From Chitinophagales bacterium (GTDB lineage: Bacteria > Bacteroidota > Bacteroidia > Chitinophagales > UBA8649), in contig JADHRO010000025.1 in assembly GCA_016777395.1 (NCBI GenBank), positions 1 to 14,777 of the forward strand: a stretch of DNA of 14,777 nucleotides, read 5' to 3'. The translations under genes were made by a program, and so were the position numbers. Below, in pieces: positions 1 through 8,315 of the stretch. Each line of letters starts with the position of its first letter. The stretch's first letter is position 1. Below the pieces are notes generated by a model that saw nothing but the letters and a program-made list of their open reading frames with translations, was not told the origin of the DNA and did no database searches.

Positions 1-1
1 A

Positions 2-1438
2 GGGCTAACCTTCGACGATGTACTCCTCATTCCTGCTCACTCAGAAGTTTTACCAAGAGAAGTCAATATTCAGACAAAATTGACCCGAGACATTACAATC
101 AATTTACCCTTGATATCTGCTGCGATGGATACTGTTACGGAGTCTGCAATGGCAATTGCAATGGCCAGAGAAGGTGGAATGGGTATGCTTCATAAAAACA
201 TGAGCATTGAAATGCAAGCTAAACAGGTTCGGAAAGTAAAGCGATCGGAAAGTGGATTAATCGTTGACCCGATTACTTTGCGACCAAATGCAACTATTGG
301 GGAAGCATTAGATATAATGAGTGAAAACAAAATTGGTGGTATTCCAATTATTGATGGAGATGATCTACTCATAGGTATCTTAACCAATCGTGATTTGCGT
401 TTTGAAACCAGGCTAAGTGCAAAGGTGAGTGAAATCATGTCCAAGGAAAATCTAATTACTGCTCCAGAAGGAACAGACTTAGTAGCTGCCGAAGAAATTT
501 TGAAAAAGTTTAAGATTGAAAAGCTTCCTGTGGTAAGTCGGGATGGAAAAATAGTTGGACTTATCACTTACAAAGATATTTTACGTGTTCAAAATTACCC
601 CAACGCCTGCAAGGACAGTTTTGGCCGTTTAATGGTTGGTGCAGCTGTCGGAGTAACGGGTGATATGTTTGAACGTATAGAAGCCTTATTAAATGTTGGC
701 GTTGACGTCATTACTATAGATACTGCTCACGGGCATTCTGCAGGTGTCTTAAATGCAGTTAAAAAGGCAAAAAAAGAATTCAAAGAACTGCAAATGATAG
801 CGGGTAATATAGCTACCAAAGAAGGCGCTCAAGCCTTAATTGATGCTGGAGTTGATGCCGTAAAAGTAGGGGTTGGCCCAGGATCCATTTGTACCACAAG
901 AGTAGTCGCTGGAGTGGGTGTACCTCAACTCACAGCTATCCATCAAGCTTATTTAGCTTGCTCCAAAGCAGGAGTACCGGTTATTGCCGATGGAGGAATA
1001 CGATATACAGGAGACATAGTAAAAGCTTTGGCCGGTGGTGCTGACGTAGTAATGGCAGGCTCTGTATTTGCAGGAACCGATGAAAGTCCTGGTGAAACAA
1101 TCATTTATGAGGGCAGAAAATTCAAATCCTATCGCGGAATGGGTAGTGTAGAAGCCATGAAACAAGGATCGAAAGACCGATACTTCCAAGATGTGGAAGA
1201 TGACATAAAAAAATTGGTTCCTGAAGGAATCGTTGGTCGAGTGCCCTACAAAGGAACACTCACAGAAGTCATGCATCAATTTATTGGTGGATTGCGCGCG
1301 GGTATGGGATATTGCGGTGCGGGAACCATTGAAGCACTAAAACAAGCTAAGTTTACTGTCATTACCTCTGCAGGCGTAAGAGAAAGTCACCCACATGATG
1401 TAACTATTACCAAGGAATCCCCTAATTATAGTAGATAA
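2..1438 (+). CDS. guaB: IMP dehydrogenase, 5' end cut by window edge
   Basis: Catalyses NAD-dependent oxidation of IMP to XMP, the committed step of guanine nucleotide synthesis in the cytoplasm. The reading frame is open from the first full codon of the window (GLTFDDVLLIPAHS), which matches the family's N-terminus, so only about eight residues are missing. A TTG at 80 is an internal Leu, not the start. In order: the start of the barrel with SAAMDTVTE, a CBS-pair insert at roughly residues 90-200 of the visible protein, then the rest of the barrel with the catalytic loop GPGSICTTR (nucleophile Cys codon at 890-892), ADGGIR, the flap region with YRGMGS and DRYFQ, and the C-terminal SHPHDVTITKESPNY. 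It is complete at the 3' end and shows no lesions. pheS follows after 66 nt on the same strand; no terminator is obvious between them. Identification is by strong family resemblance. Confidence 0.98.
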   Translation, partial: GLTFDDVLLIPAHSEVLPREVNIQTKLTRDITINLPLISAAMDTVTESAMAIAMAREGGMGMLHKNMSIEMQAKQVRKVKRSESGLIVDPITLRPNATIGEALDIMSENKIGGIPIIDGDDLLIGILTNRDLRFETRLSAKVSEIMSKENLITAPEGTDLVAAEEILKKFKIEKLPVVSRDGKIVGLITYKDILRVQNYPNACKDSFGRLMVGAAVGVTGDMFERIEALLNVGVDVITIDTAHGHSAGVLNAVKKAKKEFKELQMIAGNIATKEGAQALIDAGVDAVKVGVGPGSICTTRVVAGVGVPQLTAIHQAYLACSKAGVPVIADGGIRYTGDIVKALAGGADVVMAGSVFAGTDESPGETIIYEGRKFKSYRGMGSVEAMKQGSKDRYFQDVEDDIKKLVPEGIVGRVPYKGTLTEVMHQFIGGLRAGMGYCGAGTIEALKQAKFTVITSAGVRESHPHDVTITKESPNYSR

Positions 1439-1492
1439 AAAGAGCAAGATATCCAAGCGCTGCGCTGAAAGAAAATATTTTAAAAGTCTAGT

Positions 1493-1500
1493 TATCTTTA
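1493..1500 (+). promoter_or_regulatory. Possible -7 box upstream of pheS
   Basis: TATCTTTA matches the Bacteroidota -7 consensus TAnnTTTG at all but the last base and ends four bases before the pheS ATG. No convincing TTG -33 element lies about 19 bases upstream, so this is weak alone. It is notable because folA and mnmE have similar boxes at similar places. Confidence 0.3.
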
Positions 1501-1504
1501 CACC

Positions 1505-2521
1505 ATGAATCCATTTGATCAAGCCCAAACAATGCTTCAAGAAATTCAAGAAGCGAATTTATCCTCAAGCGAATCAGCTGAGGAATTTAGAATTAAATTT
1601 ATTGGAAGTAAGGGTTCATTAAAAAGTCTTTTTGCTGCAATTAAGGATATCCCCAATGAACGCAAGAAAGAATTTGGTCAACTAGTTAATCAAATTAAAC
1701 AAGAAGCTGAAGCCAAGATTACAGCTGCCAAAAAAAATGCTTCAGGTGCCAATAAAAATAAAGCGAGTGATAATGATTTAACCGCTCCGGGAGTTCCATA
1801 TGAAATGGGTACCCGTCACCCGCTTAGTCTTGTAAAAAATGAAATGATTGAGATCTTTAAACGCTTGGGTTTTGTAGTTGAAGATGGACCAGAGATTGAA
1901 GATGATTGGCATAATTTTACTGCATTAAATTTGCCCGAGAATCATCCCGCGCGAGATATGCAGGATACCTTCTACATAGATTACGAGGCCAACAAACTTT
2001 TGCGGACACATACTTCTTCCGCCCAAATAAGGGTTATGGAAAAACAAAAGCCTCCTATTCGTATCATAACGCCGGGTAGAGTATATAGAAACGAAACTAT
2101 TTCCGCAAGAGCGCATTGTACTTTCCACCAAGTTGAGGGTTTATATATTGACAAAGATGTAAGCTTTGCAGATTTAAAACAAACCCTATATTATTTTGCA
2201 AAAGAGATGTTTAACAGCGATAATATTCGCATGCGACCATCTTATTTCCCTTTTACTGAGCCTAGCGCTGAGATAGATATATCCTGTTTTATATGCGACT
2301 CCAAAGGCTGTGCGGTATGCAAGCATAGTGGATGGGTAGAAATAGGTGGCTGCGGCATGGTGGATCCAGCCGTTTTAACCAACGCAGGAATTGATCCGGA
2401 AGAATACTCGGGCTTTGCTTTTGGTATGGGTATCGAACGGGTCGCCATGCTCAAGTATGGGATCAATGATATTCGTTTGTTCTTCGAAAATGACAAACGC
2501 TTCTTGGAGCAGTTTAGTTAG
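1505..2521 (+). CDS. pheS: Phenylalanine-tRNA ligase alpha subunit
   Basis: Catalytic alpha chain of the cytoplasmic (alpha-beta)2 enzyme that charges tRNA-Phe. The 338 residues fit the usual bacterial length (about 330-345). Residues 1-90 form the helical, probably coiled-coil tRNA-binding arm, rich in Lys, Glu and Ala. The class II catalytic core follows, with motif 2 near 190-215 (RVYRNETISARAHCTFHQ), FPFTEPSAEID near 248-258 and motif 3 near 303-315 (GFAFGMGIERVAML). Four cysteines at 261, 264, 269 and 272 (CFIC...C..C) form a zinc-knuckle-like insert common in this family. The ATG at 1505 gives the canonical N-terminal helix. The beta-subunit gene pheT is not next to it; separated pheS and pheT are known in many bacteria. 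The next gene on the strand starts 96 nt later and probably has its own promoter. Confidence 0.97.
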   Translation: MNPFDQAQTMLQEIQEANLSSSESAEEFRIKFIGSKGSLKSLFAAIKDIPNERKKEFGQLVNQIKQEAEAKITAAKKNASGANKNKASDNDLTAPGVPYEMGTRHPLSLVKNEMIEIFKRLGFVVEDGPEIEDDWHNFTALNLPENHPARDMQDTFYIDYEANKLLRTHTSSAQIRVMEKQKPPIRIITPGRVYRNETISARAHCTFHQVEGLYIDKDVSFADLKQTLYYFAKEMFNSDNIRMRPSYFPFTEPSAEIDISCFICDSKGCAVCKHSGWVEIGGCGMVDPAVLTNAGIDPEEYSGFAFGMGIERVAMLKYGINDIRLFFENDKRFLEQFS

Positions 2522-2563
2522 ATATAGCCAGTTGATTAGCCATTAATTTAAAAAAGGTATAGT

Positions 2564-2571
2564 TAAGTTTG
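2564..2571 (+). promoter_or_regulatory. Possible -7 promoter box for the PLP-enzyme gene
   Basis: TAAGTTTG is an exact match to the Bacteroidota -7 consensus TAnnTTTG in the pheS-PLP gene gap. It would give a leader of about 40 nt before the ATG at 2618. The nearest TTG (2532-2534) is 29 bases upstream, further than the usual 17-23, so the -33 element is unclear. Confidence 0.35.
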
Positions 2572-2617
2572 AAGCTTAAAATAAACGCTAATTGATGTAT
2601 CTTGTGAATGCTTCAAA

Positions 2618-4507
2618 ATGAAAATCATGCGGGATTATAAAATGCTAAGTTATATTAAGGATGTATTAGAAAATATGCCAAGTGATTGGTTGAAATCCAC
2701 TACACATCGACTAGATATTTTTGATGAAAAGTTGGCCAAAAGTCAATTCTTAACAACTTTTGAAGGCCTCTTTAATGATAACAATTCAGAGCCAGCTGCA
2801 TTAAAGGATTTACCCACAGCCTATGACTATATACGCTTAGGACATCCCTTATCTTGTATCTTGGAATGGGTAATTGCAAATGAAAATGAGCTAGACGCAA
2901 AAAATGTCATCAGTTTTTCTTCTCAAACGATGCCTGTTTTAGCAATACTTAGAAAAAATTTATTCGAAAATAAAAATACTCGAATCCTATTTAAGGGAGA
3001 GTTGCCAGATTGTTTTGATGCTGAGCTACTAAAAAGTATTTATGGCTATAAATTTGAATTAAAGCGTGTTGAAAATCTAGAAGACTTACACCCCGCAGAT
3101 AGCTTCAAGGGAAGCACCATTTTCATAGCACAACATGAAAATATTCAAGCCATGGATTTAAAATCATTCCAAATGGCTGGGGGACTTGACTTTTATATTC
3201 ATACTTATGAGGGCCTTGGAAGTGTTGTTTTAGTAAATGACAAACAAGGTAGGCAAAACGAAGGTTATATCGCTGAAATTCAGCATGTAAGAAGAAGGGA
3301 AACCATTTCCATGACGCCCAATAATTGTTTAACTGCTTTACAATCAATAAGCGGTCAATCTTCCCATGGCAAAAGGCAAGGGAATGCCGAGGCAAACCAT
3401 ACTTTGGTTGTTGATTCTATTGCTGCCATTACAGGATCAAATACAAAATCTCTCTTAGGATCAAGTGGTCTATCCATACAATATGCAATTATGATGGGGG
3501 TCATTCATGATGCCTTAGAAAACCATCAAGGAAAGGCTATCAAATTGGTAGTTCCGCCAAATTGTTACGGTGGGACCAATGATCAAGCTCGACGAGTTGC
3601 GGCTTGCATCGATAATGTTGAAGTAGTTGATTTGCCCGTTGATGGACAGCACGACATGGTCGATAGTATGCATATTGTTTTAGATAGAATTGCCAATGAA
3701 GATGCCGTCCCATTAATTATCGCTGAAATTCCAACTAACCCGAGAGTTGAGGTTCCTCAGCTAAAAAAGTTAAAAGAAGCTCTAAGTGCAGCGCGTAAAA
3801 CGGCCAGTGGTAATATTGCAGTCGATCCCGTGTTTATCTTGGATCAAACATTCTGCCCCAATGTGCATTTTTTAGGAGAGGGTGAGATTCTATCATCAGT
3901 TAGAACCATTGCCTATGTGAGTGGGTCAAAGTTTCCAAGCGGAGGACTTTGCACGGTAGGGTATTGTATTGGAAATAAAAAGACAGAAGCATTAATTGAG
4001 AAAATAGATACGCATCTAAAACTTTGCAACAATGAAGCTAACAATCTCCAAATTGAAATCTTAGCCAAACAACTGCCTTCGATGAATCAACGGATTGATG
4101 AGGCTTATCGAAATACCCGGGAATTCGTAAATTTTATTAAGCAAAATTTGCCCGCTGCAAAAATCAATTTTGTCTCAGAAGAATTAGCGGACATAGGTTT
4201 TACTCCATCCGTATTTTCATTAGACCTTCCTACTAAAGGGAATACACATGAAGAAAGAGAGTCGCTTAAAAGGAGCTTAAATCATCAATTGATTCAATGC
4301 ATGATCCGCGAAATCCCCAATGAAAGTAAGTTCTGTGTAAGCTATGGACAATTGAAAGGATGCTATTGGACGATACCTGCAACCTCTACGCAAGGAACGA
4401 CCAAAGAAGGAGATAAGGATTACATCGTACGAGTATCACTTTCTCCAAATATGGATCTTGAAAAGCACAAGGAGGTTTTTGCCAAATTTGTAACAGTCAG
4501 CAGCTGA
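2618..4507 (+). CDS. PLP-dependent Cys/Met-metabolism family enzyme with long N-terminal extension
   Basis: The C-terminal part (about 240-629) is a fold-type I PLP enzyme of the cystathionine gamma-synthase/lyase family. It shows PPNCYGGTNDQARR (cofactor-phosphate region), AEIPTNPRVEVPQLKKL (equivalent of the family's ETPTNP segment) and YVSGSKFPSGG with the Schiff-base Lys at 438. Later come the SMNQRIDEAYRNT helix and RVSLSPNMD near the end. The enzyme probably acts on a sulfur amino acid or O-acyl-homoserine, but the substrate cannot be read from sequence. At 629 residues it is some 230 longer than the usual 380-400. The first 240 residues carry weak echoes of the same fold (IRLGHP...LE, ISFSSQTMP, YIHTYEGLGSVVLV) without a catalytic Lys, suggesting a degenerate duplicate. 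Fungal cystathionine gamma-synthases of similar length also have N-terminal extensions, but equivalence is unproven. Starts at ATG 2627 or 2642 are also possible. It is convergent with acs, 17 nt apart. Confidence 0.85.
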   Translation: MKIMRDYKMLSYIKDVLENMPSDWLKSTTHRLDIFDEKLAKSQFLTTFEGLFNDNNSEPAALKDLPTAYDYIRLGHPLSCILEWVIANENELDAKNVISFSSQTMPVLAILRKNLFENKNTRILFKGELPDCFDAELLKSIYGYKFELKRVENLEDLHPADSFKGSTIFIAQHENIQAMDLKSFQMAGGLDFYIHTYEGLGSVVLVNDKQGRQNEGYIAEIQHVRRRETISMTPNNCLTALQSISGQSSHGKRQGNAEANHTLVVDSIAAITGSNTKSLLGSSGLSIQYAIMMGVIHDALENHQGKAIKLVVPPNCYGGTNDQARRVAACIDNVEVVDLPVDGQHDMVDSMHIVLDRIANEDAVPLIIAEIPTNPRVEVPQLKKLKEALSAARKTASGNIAVDPVFILDQTFCPNVHFLGEGEILSSVRTIAYVSGSKFPSGGLCTVGYCIGNKKTEALIEKIDTHLKLCNNEANNLQIEILAKQLPSMNQRIDEAYRNTREFVNFIKQNLPAAKINFVSEELADIGFTPSVFSLDLPTKGNTHEERESLKRSLNHQLIQCMIREIPNESKFCVSYGQLKGCYWTIPATSTQGTTKEGDKDYIVRVSLSPNMDLEKHKEVFAKFVTVSS

Positions 4508-4524
4508 CTATAGTAAAATGCTCG

Positions 4525-6432
4525 CTAAAGCGCTCCATCGATAATTTCCTTAACGCACGCTGGATTTAACAAGGTGGAAGTATCCCCAAGCTGATCCATT
4601 TCATTGCAGGCTATTTTGCGTAATATTCTGCGCATAATTTTACCTGAACGGGTCTTAGGTAGACCATTGGTAAATTGAACTTTATCAAGTTTGGCAATAG
4701 GCCCTATATGTTCTGTAATGATTTGATTAATTTCTTTACTCAAGTTTTCGTGATTCCGGTGCTCTCCCACTTCTTTTAAAGTTACATATCCGTACAAAGC
4801 ACTCCCCTTTACATCATGTGGGAAACCGACTATTGCCGATTCAGCAACAGCAGGATGCTCATTGATAGCATCTTCAATCGGAGCCGTACCGAGATTGTGC
4901 CCAGATACTATAATCACATCATCGACTCTACCCGTAATCCGGTAGTAGCCTACATCATCACGTAAGGCCCCATCCCCAGTAAAATATTTATTTTCATAAC
5001 TTGAGAAGTAGGTTTCCTTATACCGTTGATGATTCCCCCAAATAGTTCGCGCTATGCTGGGCCAAGGAAACTTAATACACAGTTTACCTTCTACTTGATT
5101 CCCTTTTAACTCATTTCCATTCTCATCCATGAGCGCTGGCTGAATACCCGGCATGGGTAAGGTTGCATAGCTTGGTAAAGTTGGTGTAACATAAGGAATT
5201 GGGCAAATCATTATACCCCCGGTTTCAGTTTGCCACCACGAATCAATAATCGGTCTTTTCCTTTTCCCTACATTGTTGTTGTACCAATGCCAAGCTTCTT
5301 CATTGATTGGCTCACCTACAGAGCCCAAGACTTTTAAAGAGCTTAAGTCATACTTATCTACAAAATCTAAATTCTCTTTTGCTAGGGCGCGTATGGCAGT
5401 TGGAGCCGTATAAAATTGATTGATTTTATGCTTTTCAACGATTTGCCAAAATCTTCCAAAATCAGGATAACTAGGGATCCCTTCAAACATCACTGTGGTT
5501 GCTCCATTGGCCAGAGGGCCGTATACAATATACGAGTGCCCCGTAATCCAGCCAATATCAGCAGTACACCAGTACACATCATCCTCTTTATACTGAAAAG
5601 CATTTTTGAAGGTGTATGCCGTATACACCATGTATCCTGCTGTAGAATGAACCATACCCTTTGGCATTCCCGTAGAACCTGAAGTGTATAAAATAAAAAG
5701 TGGATCTTCCGCATCCATTGTTTCTGCAGGACATTCATTGGACACGTTTAGTAAAAGATCTTCTAAGTACTCATCACGACCTTCCTTCATCTGAATACTG
5801 CTGTTGATTCGTTTCACAACTAGCACACTTTGAACACCTGGACAAGTCTCTAATGCTTCATCTACTATTCCTTTTAAGTCGATGGTTTTAGCGCCTCTGT
5901 ACGAACCATCTGAAGTAATAATCATTTTGCAAGCACTATCATTGATTCGAGTGGATAAAGCTGTCGAAGAGAATCCAGCAAAAACTACAGAGTGAATAGC
6001 ACCTATTCTAGCGCAAGCTAAAGTAGCTATCGCTAACGCTGGAATCATAGGAAGGTAAATACATACTCTATCTCCTTTGACTATCCCCTTTGACTTCAAT
6101 ACATTCGCAAAAGCATTTACTCGTTTTGATAAATCCTTGTAAGTGATATGCTGAGCTGCTTCGCTGGGGTCGTTTGGCTCAAACAAAATAGCTGTTTTAT
6201 CCCCTCTTGCAAAAAGATGTCTATCAATACAGTTCTCCGTTATATTAAGTTTTGCGCCTTCAAACCATTTGAATTCAGGTTTACTAAAATCACATTCGAG
6301 CACATTGTTCCATTTCTTTCTCCAAACAAAATTCTCTTCAGCAATCTCCTCCCAAAAACTCTCTGGGTGATTCACCGACTCTCTATAAACTTGGAAATAC
6401 TCTTCTAAATTTTTGATGTGATAATTACTCAT
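4525..6432 (-). CDS. acs: Acetyl-CoA synthetase (acetate-CoA ligase, AMP-forming)
   Basis: Activates acetate with ATP to acetyl-AMP and then transfers it to CoA, letting the cell use acetate; cytoplasmic, ANL superfamily. Visible signatures, in order: the N-terminal Acs segment with ESFWEEIAEENFVWRKKW, the P-loop-like YTSGSTGMPKGMVHS, WCTADIGWITGHSY, WWQTETGG, YFTGDGA, RVDDVIIVSGHNLGTAPIE (hinge and A8 region), and near the C-terminus KTRSGKIMRR, whose Lys is the one regulated by acetylation in known Acs. The start is set at ATG 6432, giving MSNYHIKNLEEYF and 635 residues. A longer TTG start at 6480 would add 16 residues unlike the family and would sit in the predicted -33 box. The gene is divergent from folA with 120 nt between them and convergent with the PLP enzyme. 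Confidence 0.97.
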   Translation of the reverse strand: MSNYHIKNLEEYFQVYRESVNHPESFWEEIAEENFVWRKKWNNVLECDFSKPEFKWFEGAKLNITENCIDRHLFARGDKTAILFEPNDPSEAAQHITYKDLSKRVNAFANVLKSKGIVKGDRVCIYLPMIPALAIATLACARIGAIHSVVFAGFSSTALSTRINDSACKMIITSDGSYRGAKTIDLKGIVDEALETCPGVQSVLVVKRINSSIQMKEGRDEYLEDLLLNVSNECPAETMDAEDPLFILYTSGSTGMPKGMVHSTAGYMVYTAYTFKNAFQYKEDDVYWCTADIGWITGHSYIVYGPLANGATTVMFEGIPSYPDFGRFWQIVEKHKINQFYTAPTAIRALAKENLDFVDKYDLSSLKVLGSVGEPINEEAWHWYNNNVGKRKRPIIDSWWQTETGGIMICPIPYVTPTLPSYATLPMPGIQPALMDENGNELKGNQVEGKLCIKFPWPSIARTIWGNHQRYKETYFSSYENKYFTGDGALRDDVGYYRITGRVDDVIIVSGHNLGTAPIEDAINEHPAVAESAIVGFPHDVKGSALYGYVTLKEVGEHRNHENLSKEINQIITEHIGPIAKLDKVQFTNGLPKTRSGKIMRRILRKIACNEMDQLGDTSTLLNPACVKEIIDGAL

Positions 6433-6452
6433 TGTTCCAGCTTGATTTTTCT

Positions 6453-6483
6453 CTAAGTTAAGGGCTTCTGCTGAAAACAAAAA
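6453..6483 (-). promoter_or_regulatory. Predicted acs promoter
   Basis: On the minus strand, TTTTTG (6483-6478) is followed after 17 nt by TAACTTAG (6460-6453). This resembles the Bacteroidota TTTG / TAnnTTTG promoter with one mismatch in the -7 box. Transcription would start near 6449, leaving a leader of about 17 nt before the ATG at 6432. The match is moderate and made by eye. Confidence 0.35.
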
Positions 6484-6516
6484 GCCTCACAGTATACTGC
6501 GTTGTCTTTTGCTTTA

Positions 6517-6548
6517 TTACTCCGTCTTCCAAAAACATAGTACCTTTG
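6517..6548 (+). promoter_or_regulatory. Predicted folA promoter, implying a very short or absent leader
   Basis: TTTTG (6517-6521) and a perfect TAnnTTTG box, TACCTTTG (6541-6548), are separated by 19 nt, the expected Bacteroidota spacing. The box ends only four bases before the folA ATG (6553), so transcription would start at or just before the start codon. This is the best promoter match in the window. Confidence 0.55.
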
Positions 6549-6552
6549 TATC

Positions 6553-7074
6553 ATGCAAATCCAACAACCCTATAAAATCATTGTAGCAACCGGTTTAAAC
6601 AACGAGATAGGAGCCAAAGGTGATTTACTTTGGCGCTTACCAAAAGATATGCTTTGGTTTAAAGAAAATACTTTGGGCGCGGATGTCATTATGGGCAGGA
6701 AGACTTATGAAAGTTTCCCTGAAAAGTACCGCCCGTTGCCAAATCGAACAAACATCGTCATCTCTCGAAACCAATCACTCGACCTGCCTAAAGGGGCACA
6801 TCTTGTGCATAGCCTTGAGGAAGCCTTCACCTGCGCCGAAAAATGTACAACAACTGAAAAATTCATCATTGGCGGTGGTAAAATATATGAATTGGCCTTA
6901 CCCCATTGCAAGGAAATCGTGCTGACTAAAGTGCATGCTACGTTTAGGGAAGCAGATACCTTTTTTCCAAATATTGACATGAATGAATGGACGGAAGTTT
7001 GGGCAGAACATCATCAAGCAGATGAAAAGCATGCCTATGATTATTCATTTATACGTCTAGCCCGGAAAGAATGA
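6553..7074 (+). CDS. folA: Dihydrofolate reductase
   Basis: Reduces dihydrofolate to tetrahydrofolate with NADPH; cytoplasmic, needed for one-carbon metabolism and thymidylate synthesis. The 173 residues fit the family (about 160-170). Visible landmarks: IIVATGLNNEIG near 9-20, LLWRLPKDM with Trp27 and the catalytic acid Asp32 (equivalent to E. coli Trp22/Asp27), VIMGRKTYES at 45-54, PLPNRTNIVISR with the substrate-binding Arg65, the cofactor-loop glycines FIIGGGKIYE at 104-113, and DTFFP. All key residues are present. The start at ATG 6553 gives the right spacing to the first strand. thyA, a common folA neighbour, is not in the window. The stop overlaps the next gene's start by 4 nt, so the two are probably co-transcribed and translationally coupled. 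Confidence 0.97.
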   Translation: MQIQQPYKIIVATGLNNEIGAKGDLLWRLPKDMLWFKENTLGADVIMGRKTYESFPEKYRPLPNRTNIVISRNQSLDLPKGAHLVHSLEEAFTCAEKCTTTEKFIIGGGKIYELALPHCKEIVLTKVHATFREADTFFPNIDMNEWTEVWAEHHQADEKHAYDYSFIRLARKE

Positions 7075-8282
7075 AAACATGGGATGTCATAATCATTGGC
7101 GGTGGCGCTGCAGGTTTTTTTACTGCCATTAATTACAAACAGCTCAATCCAAATAAAGCGGTCTTAATCCTTGAAAAGGATAAAGACGTTTTAAAAAAAG
7201 TAAAGATTTCTGGAGGGGGAAGGTGCAATGTAACGCATGCTTGCTTCGAGCCCAAAGAATTGGCTAAATTTTATCCGAGAGGCAGTAAAGAATTGCTCGG
7301 TCCATTCCATCAATTTTGCACAGGCGATATGATGGGCTGGCTCGAGGACCATGGCGTTCCCACAAAAATAGAAGAAGACAACCGAGTATTCCCGCAAAGC
7401 AACAGCTCGCAGAGCATTATCGATTGTTTTATGGATGAAACAAAACGCTTAGACATCAAAGTCAATCTAAGAACCCGACTCGATAGAGTTGTCAAGGAAG
7501 ATAACTGGAAACTCTATTGCGGCGAAGAAATTTATACAACAAAAAATCTAGTTTTCTCTTCTGGCAGCAGCCCTAAAGTATGGGAACTTATACACAGAGA
7601 CCTCGGGCATCAAATCGAAGCTCCGGTCCCCTCCCTTTTTACGTTTAACAGCAAAGACGCTAGAATTCAAAATTTAATGGGACTTTCAGTTCCCATTGCG
7701 CAGGTCAAAGTAATTCATGAAAATTTAGTGAGTCAAGGACCCTTATTAATTACTCATTGGGGGTTGAGTGGGCCAGCAATATTAAAATTATCAGCTTGGG
7801 GAGCGATAGCATTACATCGCTTAAAATATAAATTTACTATCGCGGTCAACTGGCTGGGCTATGAGACTCAGGAAGAATGCAAAGCAGTTCTTTTAAATCA
7901 AAAACAGGAACACGGTAAAAAAAGTGTAGTTAAGCATTGCCCTTATTCTATTCCCAAGCGACTTTGGGAAAGCTTGGTATTGGATGCTGTCAATCAAAAA
8001 GACAAAAATTGGGCAGATCTTAATAAGCAGGAGTTCGGCAAGCTCGTTGAAAACCTCATTGGCTGCACAATTGAAGTAAAAGGGAAAAGCACTTTCAAAG
8101 ATGAATTCGTGACTGCTGGTGGCGTGAAACTAGCTGAAATTAATTTTAAGTCCTTTGGTAGTAAACTTCATGATAAGTTATATTTTGCTGGCGAAGTCTT
8201 AAACATAGACGCCATTACGGGTGGTTTTAATTTTCAGGCCGCTTGGACAGGTTCTTGGATGATAGCTCAGCATATCAAGTAA
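7071..8282 (+). CDS. BaiN/HI0933-family FAD-dependent oxidoreductase
   Basis: A two-dinucleotide-fold flavoprotein of the HI0933/YhiN (BaiN/RdsA) family; 403 residues is typical. It has the FAD-binding DVIIIGGGAAGFFTA at 5-19, the family hallmark KISGGGRCNVT at about 45-55, a middle domain with THWGLSGPAILKLSAW, and the C-terminal FAD-contact segment AITGGFNFQAAWTGS near 381-395. Members are cytoplasmic. The physiological substrate is unresolved for most; the names aminoacetone oxidase and bile-acid flavoprotein come from single cases and should not be transferred here. The ATG at 7071 overlaps the folA stop (ATGA), indicating one operon. A redox link between the two is possible but not shown by the sequence. 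The family call is secure; the function is not. Confidence 0.93.
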   Translation: MKTWDVIIIGGGAAGFFTAINYKQLNPNKAVLILEKDKDVLKKVKISGGGRCNVTHACFEPKELAKFYPRGSKELLGPFHQFCTGDMMGWLEDHGVPTKIEEDNRVFPQSNSSQSIIDCFMDETKRLDIKVNLRTRLDRVVKEDNWKLYCGEEIYTTKNLVFSSGSSPKVWELIHRDLGHQIEAPVPSLFTFNSKDARIQNLMGLSVPIAQVKVIHENLVSQGPLLITHWGLSGPAILKLSAWGAIALHRLKYKFTIAVNWLGYETQEECKAVLLNQKQEHGKKSVVKHCPYSIPKRLWESLVLDAVNQKDKNWADLNKQEFGKLVENLIGCTIEVKGKSTFKDEFVTAGGVKLAEINFKSFGSKLHDKLYFAGEVLNIDAITGGFNFQAAWTGSWMIAQHIK

Positions 8283-8315
8283 AATAATTTATGCATATTT
8301 AAAGTACTAATCGCC

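Noticed and set aside
190..567. Minus-strand frame of 125 codons inside guaB
   Set aside because: Lies wholly within the conserved guaB coding region and reads as low-complexity Ser/Ile/Leu antisense.
1456..1466. AGCGCTGCGCT inverted repeat after guaB
   Set aside because: Only a 4-5 bp stem with almost no loop and no following T run, too small to call a terminator.
4495..4509. Perfect 15-bp inverted repeat AGTCAGCAGCTGACT at the stop of the PLP-enzyme gene
   Set aside because: The arms are 7 bp around a single base, so the usable stem is short, it overlaps the stop codon and last codons, and no T run follows on either strand. It is not convincing as a terminator.
5490..5738. Second minus-strand frame within acs, which might suggest a frameshift
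   Set aside because: The acs frame is uninterrupted through all family motifs; the other frame is a shadow.
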